In this document: piece by piece, positions 55,108 to 63,832 of the stretch
Position numbering within the stretch: the stretch's first letter is position 1
Layout: every line of letters starts with the position of its first letter
NCBI RefSeq assembly: GCF_026016445.1
Contig: NZ_CP096147.1
Location: forward strand, 2,020,501 to 2,084,500
Length of the DNA: 64,000 nucleotides
Direction of reading: 5' to 3'
Source of the DNA: Cognatishimia activa
GTDB lineage: Bacteria; Pseudomonadota; Alphaproteobacteria; Rhodobacterales; Rhodobacteraceae
Notes under the pieces: generated by a model
Database searches by the model: none
Seen by the model: only the letters and a program-made list of their open reading frames with translations
What the model was told of the DNA's origin: nothing
Program-made: the position numbers and the translations under genes

Positions 55108-57627
55108 ATGAAATGGCGGTCACCAATGCGCATCTCTGGCGGATTAAAAACGACTTTGTTTGTTTTGGCGCTTGCCCTTGCCCTTTTTCAAATCGGCACG
55201 CTTGTCATCAGCGTGGCACAGCAAGTGGATCGTCTCTCAAAAGCGAGCAGCGGCGATGGGCTGTGGCACCTCTCTCAGGTTGAGGTCGATTATCGCCGTC
55301 TGACGACAGCGCTGGCAGAAGCCGATGATCCTGCAGGATATGGAGAAGTAAGACATCGGTTTGATGTGCTTTTCAGCCGTGTTCTTACCCTTCAGGAAGG
55401 TGACAGCTACGCGATCCATCGCACGCAGCCGACATTTTCCAATCATCTTTCTGAAGTTCTTGCGTATTTGAATGCGGCCCTCCCCTATATCGATGGGGAT
55501 GACGTGGTCATGGCGAGGGAACTTGAGAAACTTATCAGCAAGACAAAATCTATCGACGATCCCATCAGACACCTTGCCCTCAATGGTGTTTTGAATAACG
55601 CGCAGCTTGGGGAGGCACTGCGTAATGACACGCGCGACCTCTTGCTACGTCTATTTGCAGCAACGATGGCTCTGATTGTTGGGTTGATACTGCTGATCAT
55701 CGTTCTTAGGCGGCTCTACAAGCGCGCGCAGACGATCTCGGATGACAACAGGATGGCACGCGCGCGTATTGCAAGCATGATCCACGCATCTCTGGATGCA
55801 ATTCTGGTCACGGATCCTGATGGTAAATTGCTGGATATGAACCGCGCCGCGGAACGCCTGTTTGATATCGATCTCAAATCCGCGGACGACATCTATCTCA
55901 GTGCCCTGATCAGAGGCCGGAATGAGGATGGAAGCTATAACAACCCGGCCAAATCGGGTTTACTGGCCAAAGGGCGGGTCGAGACGAAAGCCACACGGAA
56001 AAACGGCGCAACCTTCCCGGTTGAAATCTCGCTGGTGCAGGCCGAAACCGAAGAACGTTCTGACATCTATGTCGCCTATGTGCGCGATATCTCAGCGCGG
56101 CTCGAGGCCGAAGAGAGTTTGAAACAGGCCCGTGATGATGCGCAGGCTGGTGAAAAAGCTAAGGCGCGCTTGCTGGCGGTGATGAGCCACGAAATCCGCA
56201 CCCCGCTCAATGGTGTACTTGGCGCGGCGGATCTGTTGTCCAAAACAGAATTGGATGCGGGCCAGGAACGCTATGTCACAGCGATGCAAACTTCCGGTGA
56301 AATCCTGCAACGCCATATCAACGACGTGCTGGAACTCTCTCGGCTGGATGAGGCGCGCTTGCCGCGCCAGCTTACGCCTATCGACCTTCATCAGTTGATT
56401 CCTGAAATTGTCGAAAGTCAGCGTCCATTCGCAGAACAGGCAGAGACGCGGCTGGATATTCGCGTCTTTAAAAACGTGCCCGACAGCGTTTTGGGTGACC
56501 AGTTGGCCCTACAACAAGTGCTTCTCAATCTGGTGGGGAACGCAATCAAGTTCACCACGGGAGGAAGTGTTTGTGTCGAAGTCGATCATTTCGGGCAAGG
56601 TGATATAATCGAATTTCGCATCATAGATGACGGGATTGGCATTACTGAAGAGGAAGTCAGTAAAGTTTTTGAAGACTTCTATGCCAGCGACACCTCCTTT
56701 GCTCGGCGTAAACAAGGGACAGGCCTCGGTCTGGGCATCACCAAACGCATCGTCACATCTATGGGCGGAGATATCGGCGCTGAGAGCATCCCAAACGAAG
56801 GCAGCCTCTTTTGGTTCCGACTGCCGATGAGACCGGTCAATGCAGTGGTGCTGCCAAAAGGCATGCACGATCGGAACCTCGTCTCTGCTCATCCGTCTGA
56901 CATCCTGCTGGTGGAAGACAATGAGATCAATCGGATGATCGCGTCAGATATGCTTCAAAATGCGGGGCATCGTGTCACGCTGGCCACCGGTGGCAAGCAT
57001 GGCGTTGAGACCGCAAAGGAGAAGGCGTTTGATTTGATCCTGATGGATATCAGCATGCCAGACATGGACGGGTTGACTGCAGCCGAATTGATACGCCGTT
57101 CAAACGGGGCCTCAAAGGACACACCAATCATCGCGCTCACGGCGCAGTCCCTTTCGTTCGCCAACGATCAGATCGATCCAGAGGTCATCTCTCAGGTTTT
57201 GCAAAAACCTCTGACATCACAGGCGTTGAATCTCGCACTCGAATCCGCTCTTTCGGATTCTGAAGGCGCGGATTGGGGGGGCATCGCTCCGATTGAAGAT
57301 CACGTTCTGAACGAAGAGATCCTCAATGACGTTGTCGCAAATATTGGCGAGGAAAAAACTCAGGCCCATTTTGAGGAGCTTCAGCAAGACATGCAGATGT
57401 TTCTCAAGCAGCTAAAAAATGAAGACGATGAGGACCTGCCCTCAGCGGCGCATCGATTGGCGGGTGCCGCCGCGGTTCTTGGCCTTTGCGCACTTCATCG
57501 ACATCTCGTTCAGCTTGAATTTGGCTCCTCAGCGGAAAGCGGCACGGGCAAAACAGAGCGAGAGTGGCAAATCGCCCAACAATCCTTTCAGAACCATTTC
57601 TTAACAAAATCCACGGGCACCACTTGA
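55108..57627 (+). CDS. Hybrid sensor histidine kinase with receiver and Hpt domains
   Basis: An 839-residue phosphorelay kinase. Membrane helices at about 12-35 and 187-212 enclose a periplasmic, mostly helical sensor. A PAS domain follows (about 225-345), then HisKA with the phospho-His 361 (SHEIRTPLNGVLGAADLL by its core SHEIRTP), HATPase_c (about 460-580, GTGLGLGI), a receiver with Asp 647 (LILMDISMPDMDG) and an Hpt domain with His 782 (AAHRLAGAA). All relay residues are present, so it can carry phosphate to an external regulator such as the LuxR-type gene at 53724. The end of the gene abuts the copA promoter. ATG at 55108 is chosen over the upstream frame. Confidence 0.92.
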   Translation: MKWRSPMRISGGLKTTLFVLALALALFQIGTLVISVAQQVDRLSKASSGDGLWHLSQVEVDYRRLTTALAEADDPAGYGEVRHRFDVLFSRVLTLQEGDSYAIHRTQPTFSNHLSEVLAYLNAALPYIDGDDVVMARELEKLISKTKSIDDPIRHLALNGVLNNAQLGEALRNDTRDLLLRLFAATMALIVGLILLIIVLRRLYKRAQTISDDNRMARARIASMIHASLDAILVTDPDGKLLDMNRAAERLFDIDLKSADDIYLSALIRGRNEDGSYNNPAKSGLLAKGRVETKATRKNGATFPVEISLVQAETEERSDIYVAYVRDISARLEAEESLKQARDDAQAGEKAKARLLAVMSHEIRTPLNGVLGAADLLSKTELDAGQERYVTAMQTSGEILQRHINDVLELSRLDEARLPRQLTPIDLHQLIPEIVESQRPFAEQAETRLDIRVFKNVPDSVLGDQLALQQVLLNLVGNAIKFTTGGSVCVEVDHFGQGDIIEFRIIDDGIGITEEEVSKVFEDFYASDTSFARRKQGTGLGLGITKRIVTSMGGDIGAESIPNEGSLFWFRLPMRPVNAVVLPKGMHDRNLVSAHPSDILLVEDNEINRMIASDMLQNAGHRVTLATGGKHGVETAKEKAFDLILMDISMPDMDGLTAAELIRRSNGASKDTPIIALTAQSLSFANDQIDPEVISQVLQKPLTSQALNLALESALSDSEGADWGGIAPIEDHVLNEEILNDVVANIGEEKTQAHFEELQQDMQMFLKQLKNEDDEDLPSAAHRLAGAAAVLGLCALHRHLVQLEFGSSAESGTGKTEREWQIAQQSFQNHFLTKSTGTT

Positions 57628-57654
57628 CCTTCCAGTGACTGGAACCCCTATAAA
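57624..57654 (+). promoter_or_regulatory. CueR-type promoter and operator of copA
   Basis: TTGACC (57624-57629) and TATAAA (57649-57654) are separated by 19 bases, with the perfect dyad TTCCAG-TGA-CTGGAA (57630-57644) in the spacer. This is nearly the E. coli copA/CueR promoter. It begins within the last codons of the kinase gene. CueR itself is encoded behind copA. Confidence 0.93.
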
Positions 57655-57680
57655 GAAGGGAGATTCCAAGGACGTTATCA

Positions 57681-59918
57681 ATGGCCCCGAATACTCTGAC
57701 TCTCGACATTTCCGGCATGACCTGCGCAGGCTGCGCCCGGCGGGTCGAAAAATCTCTGCAATCCCTGGACGGCACTGAAACCGCACGGGTCAATTTCGCA
57801 AGTGGCAAGGCCTATCTGATTGGTGCAGAGCTCGATCAAGATGCGGCGCTGAAGGCCGTTCAGTCAGTCGGCTATTCCGCCGAGCCATCCGATGGCACCC
57901 ATCGTTCTCATTCCGATGAAACCCGAAATTCTGCGCGTAAGCGTTTGATATTGGCAATGATCCTAGCATTGCCGGTGTTTATCTCGGAAATGGGCGGGCA
58001 TATCGTCCCCAGCTTTCACCATTGGCAGATGATGACCTTCGGTCATGGCAACCTGCTGATATTTCAATTTATCCTGACAACCGCCGTGCTGTTCGGTCCA
58101 GGTTTGGCTTTCATCACCAAGGGCATTCCGTTGCTCCTTCGCGGCAGCCCCAATATGGACACTCTTGTGGCCCTAGGTAGCCTTTCCGCCTGGGGGTATT
58201 CCTCGGTGGTGCTCTTCGCACCCACTCTGATCCCGCTAAGCGCACGCCATGTCTATTTCGAAGCTGCTGCGGTTATCGTGACACTGATCCTGCTGGGCCG
58301 TTGGCTTGAGGACCGCGCCAAGTCACGCGCCGGCACCGCCATCGAAAAGCTGATGGATCATATGCCTGATACAGCAACGGTTCTAATTGACGGCAAGCCA
58401 AAAGAAATCCCTGCAGCGGCGCTGCAAGTTGGCGATCTGATCTCCCTGAAGCCAGGCAGCCGGGCACCTGCAGATGGTATTGTGATCAGCGGAAGAAGCG
58501 ACATGGATGAGGCCATGCTGACGGGCGAACCACTACCGGTCAGCAAGGCAGAAGGGGATCCCGTTACAGGTGGCACGATCAATGGCTCAGGTGCTCTGGT
58601 TATTCGCGCATCCCAGGTCGGGAGCGCGACGCTCCTGTCGCAAATCGTGCGCACTGTCGAAGAGGCGCAAGCCGCGGTGCTTCCCGTGCAATCAATGGCT
58701 GATAAAGTGGTACAGATATTCGTACCCGCAGTCCTCGCAATTTCGGCACTGACCTTCTTAGGCTGGTACCTACTTGGGCCAGAACCACAGCTTTCTCATG
58801 CCCTGATCGCCATGGTCTCAGTACTGATCATCGCCTGCCCCTGCGCCATGGGTCTCGCCGTGCCCATGTCGATCATGGTGGGAACCGGACGTGGGGCCGA
58901 ATTAGGGGTGCTCTTTGCCAAAGGTGATGCCCTACAACGCCTTCAGGATGTTTCAACTGTGGCCTTTGACAAAACCGGCACGCTGACGCTGGGCAAGCCA
59001 CACATCGCGGAAACCCATGTAGCGAAGGGCATCTCTGAAACCCAAGCGTTGGCTCTCGCTGCAAGTGCAGAGCATCAGTCTGAACATCCAATCGCTGAAG
59101 CCTTCAAGACCGCCACCCGCGATGTCGAGCTGCCTCAAGCGCAGGACGTGAAGGCCACGGTTGGATTGGGCCTATCCGCTACTATTGACGACCAGCGCAT
59201 ATCGATTGGGTCTTTGGGATTTGCGAGGGAACTCGGTCTCCCCTTGCAGAGCTTCGAAACAGAAATCTCAAAGGCGCTTTCGCTGGGGCGCACCGTCGTC
59301 TTCATGGCCAATGAAACGACTGTAATCGCGATCTTTGAATTGGAAGACCAACTTAAAGCCGAAGCTGCTCCGATAATCTCACAACTCTCCGCTTTGGGAT
59401 TGAACACTGTTTTGATCTCTGGCGACCGACCAGAAGCCGCTGACCATGTCGCAACGCAGGTCGGCATTATGCGTGCCTTCGGATCAGTATTGCCGACCGA
59501 AAAGGCACAAAAGGTCAAAGAGTTGCAGGCTGAATTTGGCAATGTTGCCTTCGTCGGAGACGGCATCAACGACGCGCCCGCTTTATCTCAGGCAGACGTC
59601 GGCATCGCCATGGGCAATGGAACGGATATCGCTCTGGAAAGCGCAGATGTTGTGCTGACCACCGGCGATCTACGCAAACTTCTGACGGCTATGACGATCT
59701 CAAAGGCAACCATGCGCAACATCCGTCAAAACCTGTTCTGGGCCTTTGGATACAACACAGTGCTGATCCCGGTCGCCGCTGGGGTGTTCTATGCTTGGCT
59801 AGGCTGGCAACTTTCACCCATGCTCGGAGCCGGAGCAATGGCCATGAGCTCACTCTTTGTCGTGATGAACGCGCTGAGACTGCGCCAATTGGCACCCAAC
59901 CAGGAGGGAATTGCATGA
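57681..59918 (+). CDS. copA: Copper-exporting P1B-type ATPase
   Basis: CopA pumps Cu(I) out of the cytoplasm. The 745-residue protein has one N-terminal metal-binding domain with GMTCAGC (Cys 15 and 18), eight expected membrane helices, the CPC motif at 386-388 (IACPCAMGL), phosphorylated Asp 430 in DKTGTLT, SEHPIAEAF and GDGINDAPAL. The cueR gene overlaps its stop by 4 bases (ATGA). The CueR-type promoter upstream makes a feedback loop. Confidence 0.96.
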   Translation: MAPNTLTLDISGMTCAGCARRVEKSLQSLDGTETARVNFASGKAYLIGAELDQDAALKAVQSVGYSAEPSDGTHRSHSDETRNSARKRLILAMILALPVFISEMGGHIVPSFHHWQMMTFGHGNLLIFQFILTTAVLFGPGLAFITKGIPLLLRGSPNMDTLVALGSLSAWGYSSVVLFAPTLIPLSARHVYFEAAAVIVTLILLGRWLEDRAKSRAGTAIEKLMDHMPDTATVLIDGKPKEIPAAALQVGDLISLKPGSRAPADGIVISGRSDMDEAMLTGEPLPVSKAEGDPVTGGTINGSGALVIRASQVGSATLLSQIVRTVEEAQAAVLPVQSMADKVVQIFVPAVLAISALTFLGWYLLGPEPQLSHALIAMVSVLIIACPCAMGLAVPMSIMVGTGRGAELGVLFAKGDALQRLQDVSTVAFDKTGTLTLGKPHIAETHVAKGISETQALALAASAEHQSEHPIAEAFKTATRDVELPQAQDVKATVGLGLSATIDDQRISIGSLGFARELGLPLQSFETEISKALSLGRTVVFMANETTVIAIFELEDQLKAEAAPIISQLSALGLNTVLISGDRPEAADHVATQVGIMRAFGSVLPTEKAQKVKELQAEFGNVAFVGDGINDAPALSQADVGIAMGNGTDIALESADVVLTTGDLRKLLTAMTISKATMRNIRQNLFWAFGYNTVLIPVAAGVFYAWLGWQLSPMLGAGAMAMSSLFVVMNALRLRQLAPNQEGIA

Positions 59919-60313
59919 ATATCGGAGATATCTCAGACGCCACGGGCCTTCCGAGCAAGACCATTCGCTACTATGAGGACATCGGCCTTGTCATCCCAAA
60001 GCGTGCCTCAAATGGCTACCGCCAATTCACCGAAAGCGATCTTCATCATCTCAGGTTCCTCGCCCGCGCCCGACGACTTGGGTTCAGCATCGACAGCTGC
60101 AGGCAACTGCTTTCTCTTTATGACAAAGACGACCGTGAAAGCGCCGAAGTTCGCAAGCTCGCTGTATCCCACATGCAAGAAATCGAGCGCAAAATCGCTG
60201 AATTGAATGGAATGCATGAAACACTGGCCGCGCTGGTCAATGCCTGCGCAGGAGACCATCGCCCTGACTGCCCAATCCTGAATGATCTGGCCGGAGCGGA
60301 AGCTCAGAACTAG
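59915..60313 (+). CDS. cueR: CueR/HmrR, copper-responsive MerR-family activator
   Basis: A 132-residue MerR-type regulator: N-terminal HTH (IGDISDATGLPSKTIRYYEDIGL), long dimer helix and metal loop CAGDHRPDC with Cys 111 and 119, equivalent to 112 and 120 of E. coli CueR, plus Ser 76 at the place of Ser 77, which marks monovalent-ion sensors. GGAGGG precedes the ATG at 59915. It is translated with copA. Confidence 0.94.
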   Translation: MNIGDISDATGLPSKTIRYYEDIGLVIPKRASNGYRQFTESDLHHLRFLARARRLGFSIDSCRQLLSLYDKDDRESAEVRKLAVSHMQEIERKIAELNGMHETLAALVNACAGDHRPDCPILNDLAGAEAQN

Positions 60314-60420
60314 GCGGCGGGCGCAGGCGCTCTCAAATTCCACATCATCTGACCTGCCGCCACTGGTCATGGCTAAAATGCGCACTACAGTTGCTTCAAA
60401 GACCCCTCATTGGAGCGCAT

Positions 60421-61803
60421 ATGTCCGTCAACATTCACTGGTTTCGCAAAGACTTACGTCTCAGCGACAATCCTGCGCTCTGCGCCGCTGCCAAGACTGG
60501 GGCGGTGCTTCCGCTCTATATCTTGGACCCTGATCATCTGGAGGGACTTGGTAGCGCAAGCCGGGTTTGGCTGTGCCACAGCCTGCATCAGTTGAAGGGC
60601 TCGCTGAATAACAACCTTCTGATCCTTGCCGGGCGCCCTTTGGATATTCTGCCGAAGCTGGTTACAGAAACCAATGCTGCACATGTCACATGGACTCGAC
60701 GTTACGATCCAGATGGTATCGCGCAGGATCAAACCCTGAAATCGCAACTGGAAACACAGGGCACCCGCGTCCTGAGCCTGAATGGCAGCCTGCTCTGGGA
60801 GCCCTGGGAGGTGCAAAAACCCGATCAAACACCCTATCGGGTTTTCACCCCATTCTTCAAACGTGGATGCACAGCTGCTCCGCTGCCACGGCATCCTTTG
60901 CCCGCCCCAATTTTGGAGTTCGCGGAGTTTTCCCAACACTCAAAGGCAGATCTTTCCAAGCTCCTACCAAATACCGATTGGCACCAGTCCGTGACATCGC
61001 ATTGGCAACCGGGCGAATGCGGCGCGGCGCAATCGCTTTGTACGTTCATCGAAAGAGCTTTGAGGGGCTACAAAAAGGGTCGCGATTTCCCGGCCCACCA
61101 AGCCACCTCACGCCTGTCACCACATCTGCATTTCGGGGAGATTTCCCCCAATCAAATCTGGCACGCCGTCGCTGCTCTTCCCGCATCCGAAGACACTACG
61201 CACTTCAAATCCGAACTGGCCTGGCGCGAGTTTTCTTACCATCTGCTCTTCCGAAATCCGAACCTCCACTCGCGGAACCTAAACCAGAAGTTCGACACCT
61301 TTCCCTGGCGAGAGGCCCCGGAAGATCTGCGCAAATGGACACGGGGCCAGACCGGTTTTCCCATTATAGATGCCGGCATGCGAGAGCTTTGGCAGACCGG
61401 CTATATGCACAATCGCGTGCGCATGATTGTCGCCTCGTTTCTGACGAAAAACCTGATGATCCACTGGCGTCACGGGCTTGCTTGGTTCCACGACACGCTC
61501 TTTGATGCCGATCCCGCCAACAATGCCGCCAGCTGGCAATGGGTGGCTGGGTCTGGCGCAGACGCCGCTCCCTACTTTCGGATATTCAACCCGGTCACAC
61601 AGGCCCGTAAATTCGATATGGATGGCACCTATATCCGCACCTATGTGCCGGAATTGGCCCATTTGGATGCCAAACACATTCACGCGCCCTGGGAGGCCTC
61701 TGAAGAGGTGCAGCTCAGCCTACCTGGCCACTACCCACCACCAATGATCGACCTAAAAGATTCGCGAGAACGCGCGCTTGCGGCCTATTCTGCATTGCCC
61801 TGA
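60421..61803 (+). CDS. phrB: Deoxyribodipyrimidine photolyase
   Basis: A 460-residue CPD photolyase of the cryptochrome/photolyase family, repairing UV-induced pyrimidine dimers with light. The N-terminal Rossmann-like antenna domain starts VNIHWFRKDLRLSDNPAL (core WFRKDLRL). The FAD domain includes TSRLSPHLHFGEISP, LAWREFSYHLL, the Trp-rich TGFPIIDAGMRELWQTGYMHNR (core GFPIIDAGMR) and QWVAGSGADAAPYFRIFNP. The ATG at 60421 matches the family start. Confidence 0.94.
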   Translation: MSVNIHWFRKDLRLSDNPALCAAAKTGAVLPLYILDPDHLEGLGSASRVWLCHSLHQLKGSLNNNLLILAGRPLDILPKLVTETNAAHVTWTRRYDPDGIAQDQTLKSQLETQGTRVLSLNGSLLWEPWEVQKPDQTPYRVFTPFFKRGCTAAPLPRHPLPAPILEFAEFSQHSKADLSKLLPNTDWHQSVTSHWQPGECGAAQSLCTFIERALRGYKKGRDFPAHQATSRLSPHLHFGEISPNQIWHAVAALPASEDTTHFKSELAWREFSYHLLFRNPNLHSRNLNQKFDTFPWREAPEDLRKWTRGQTGFPIIDAGMRELWQTGYMHNRVRMIVASFLTKNLMIHWRHGLAWFHDTLFDADPANNAASWQWVAGSGADAAPYFRIFNPVTQARKFDMDGTYIRTYVPELAHLDAKHIHAPWEASEEVQLSLPGHYPPPMIDLKDSRERALAAYSALP

Positions 61804-61809
61804 GAAATC

Positions 61810-61876
61810 GTTATCGCAAACGGTGCCGCCACCGTTAACGCCAACGGTACCCCCTGCGCCACTGTTAACGTTAACA
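61810..61876. promoter_or_regulatory. Three GTTAnCGnnAAC operators upstream of gap
   Basis: Sites at 61810-61821 (GTTATCGCAAAC), 61834-61845 (GTTAACGCCAAC) and 61864-61875 (GTTAACGTTAAC) share the same frame with a central CG. The third extends to a perfect 14-base palindrome, TGTTAACGTTAACA. A central CG is typical of LacI-family operators; in Rhodobacterales a LacI-type regulator (CceR) controls central carbon genes. The spacing is 24 and 30 bases. The gap start is 92 bases past the last site. Confidence 0.7.
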
Positions 61877-61967
61877 CATTGTCTTAAAAGGTGTTTTTAC
61901 TTTTTATAGCTAAGCTAGGCCGCTATACGATCAGCAAATCTGTTTTGACCGAACAAGGAAGTTTCTG

Positions 61968-62969
61968 ATGGCTGTCACCGTAGGTATCAATGGCTTTGGC
62001 CGGATCGGACGTTGCACACTGATGCACATCGCAGAAGCGGCGCGCGATGACGTTCACGTCGTGAAGGTAAACGCAACTGGCCCAATCGAAACCGCGGCAC
62101 ACCTGATCCGCTATGACTCTGTCCACGGTCGTTTCGCCAATGACGTTGTGGTTCAGAACGGCACCATGGATGTGGGCCAAGGCCCGATGCGCATGTTCTC
62201 GACCTACGATATGGATGAGCTCGACTGGACTGGCGTTGACGTTGTGCTCGAATGTACCGGCAACTTCAATGACGGTGAAAAAGCAGCGAAGCACCTGGAG
62301 CGTGGCGCCAAAAAGGTGCTGATCTCTGCCCCAGCCAAGAATGTTCAGAAAACCATTGTCTTCGGCGTGAACGACAACCTGCTGACCGCCAACGACAACA
62401 TGATCTCCAACGGTTCCTGCACCACCAACTGCCTCGCCCCTCTGGCAAAGGTGCTGCACGAAGCGATTGGCATCGAAAACGGTCTGATGACCACGATCCA
62501 CAGCTACACAGGTGACCAGCCAACGCTGGACCGTCGCCACAAAGACCTCTACCGCGCACGCTCTGCGGCCATGGCGATGATCCCAACCTCCACCGGTGCC
62601 GCAAAAGCATTAGGAGAGGTTCTGCCAGAACTCAAAGGCAAGCTTGACGGCACCTCCATGCGCGTTCCAACGCCAAACGTTTCCGCCGTTGACCTGACCT
62701 TCGTCGCCTCCAAAGACGTCACCGTTGAGGACGTAAACGAAGTGGTGCGCGAAGCCGCAGCGACACATATGAAAGGTGTGCTGGGCTACGATCCAGAAGC
62801 CAAGGTGTCCATCGACTTCAACCACACCACCGAAAGCTCCATCTTCGCTCCTGACCAAACCAAAGTGGTCGGCGGCCGCACCGTGCGCGTTCTGGCATGG
62901 TATGACAACGAATGGGGCTTCTCAGCACGTATGGCGGATGTGGCGGCTAAAATGGGCCAAATGGTCTAA
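61968..62969 (+). CDS. gap: Glyceraldehyde-3-phosphate dehydrogenase, type I
   Basis: This enzyme interconverts glyceraldehyde 3-phosphate and 1,3-bisphosphoglycerate. The 333 residues start with the NAD-binding motif VGINGFGRIGRCTLMH; the catalytic Cys is residue 151 in SNGSCTTNCLAPL and the partner His is in TIHSYTGDQ. WYDNEWGFSARMADV closes the fold. AAGGAAG lies 5 bases before the ATG. Three LacI-like operators upstream suggest sugar-dependent control. Confidence 0.96.
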   Translation: MAVTVGINGFGRIGRCTLMHIAEAARDDVHVVKVNATGPIETAAHLIRYDSVHGRFANDVVVQNGTMDVGQGPMRMFSTYDMDELDWTGVDVVLECTGNFNDGEKAAKHLERGAKKVLISAPAKNVQKTIVFGVNDNLLTANDNMISNGSCTTNCLAPLAKVLHEAIGIENGLMTTIHSYTGDQPTLDRRHKDLYRARSAAMAMIPTSTGAAKALGEVLPELKGKLDGTSMRVPTPNVSAVDLTFVASKDVTVEDVNEVVREAAATHMKGVLGYDPEAKVSIDFNHTTESSIFAPDQTKVVGGRTVRVLAWYDNEWGFSARMADVAAKMGQMV

Positions 62970-63002
62970 GCCATTACCCAAGCCTTTCTAAGACAATTGC
63001 GT

Positions 63003-63056
63003 CCCCGGCATCGCTCAGGCATATCTTGCTAAAGCGAAGGCCGGGGATTTCTTTTT
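63003..63056 (+). terminator. Hairpin and T run after gap, overlapping the leader of a small ORF
   Basis: CCCCGGC (63003-63009) pairs with GCCGGGG (63040-63046); CGCT (63012-63015) and AGCG (63033-63036) can extend it. TTTCTTTTT follows. The loop is unusually long and the T run ends directly at the ATG of the next small ORF, so it could act as terminator, as leader control, or both. Confidence 0.55.
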
Positions 63057-63200
63057 ATGACCAACTCAATTGCCATCGGAATTGTGTTTTCTTTGGTTTT
63101 GGCTCTGGTCGCTGATCAGGTCTGGCTTGATGGCACAGGAGCGCTATTCGCAGCGCGCAAGTTTGCAGAGCTGATCGAATGGGTGGCTTTTTGGCGGTGA
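63057..63200 (+). CDS. Small membrane protein (47 aa) downstream of gap
   Basis: A 47-residue protein with one hydrophobic helix (SIAIGIVFSLVLALVADQV by its ends, residues 4-21) and an amphipathic tail ending ARKFAELIEWVAFWR. I recall similar tiny proteins ending in RKF-L-EWxAFWR beside central metabolism genes in Rhodobacterales, but cannot confirm it here. It starts immediately after the T run of the gap hairpin; GGGG in the hairpin is the only ribosome-site-like stretch. The function is unknown. Confidence 0.6.
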   Translation: MTNSIAIGIVFSLVLALVADQVWLDGTGALFAARKFAELIEWVAFWR

Positions 63201-63328
63201 AAGTATTTAAGGAATTTCCCCTAGATTGAGTCTATCGTTCATTCTTCGGATATAGCTGCCACCTAAAATCAGAGATCTAAGGACTGCCATTGGATGGCAG
63301 AGGCATGTAGTCTCAATACCATCGGGTA

Positions 63329-63832
63329 TCAAATGTTGCGATCACGCTTCGCGATCCAGAGCACGAACGCAGTGTCAGCCCCACCGACTTCGATAACACG
63401 TTTGTCGTGCATCAAAACCCCGAGACCATGTTCTTCGTCCCAACTACAGGCAAATTGGTAGCCCACGTAAGGAACTCCTTGTTTAGAAATCGGGTGTACA
63501 AAAATCTCTTCGAGGGCAATTACTTTCGTTAGACCACTTACCGATGTGATCTTTGGCAAGTCTTCCTCGTTTTCATCGATATTATAATCTTCAAAAAACT
63601 GGCGTCGAAAGTCAGGATAAGCTTCCAGGACTGCGTTAAGAATTATTGGTTTTTGCCTTTCATGATTTTCTTTAACCCAGGTTGTGAGAGCAACATCGTC
63701 TGCGCTCATAGGAGCTTCATCTCTGCCCTCAGGTGCAAAAATTAGCTTGGCCGTTTTGCCTTCGGTGAATTCGGACCATGTAGAAAATTGAACATCTGCC
63801 TGCCACCAAAAATCGTCAAATTTGAACTCCAT
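63329..63832 (-). CDS. Hypothetical protein, DUF6985-like
   Basis: A 167-residue soluble, acidic protein. ATG at 63832 (MEFKFDDFWW) is chosen; an ATG 21 codons further upstream is open but adds an untypical Cys-rich start. The C-terminal block YQFACSWDEEHGLGVLMHDKRVIEVGGADTAF, cited by WDEEHGLGVLMH, matches my memory of the DUF6985 family, some members of which sit near toxin genes. No partner gene is visible before the window ends. The role is unknown. Confidence 0.65.
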   Translation of the reverse strand: MEFKFDDFWWQADVQFSTWSEFTEGKTAKLIFAPEGRDEAPMSADDVALTTWVKENHERQKPIILNAVLEAYPDFRRQFFEDYNIDENEEDLPKITSVSGLTKVIALEEIFVHPISKQGVPYVGYQFACSWDEEHGLGVLMHDKRVIEVGGADTAFVLWIAKRDRNI

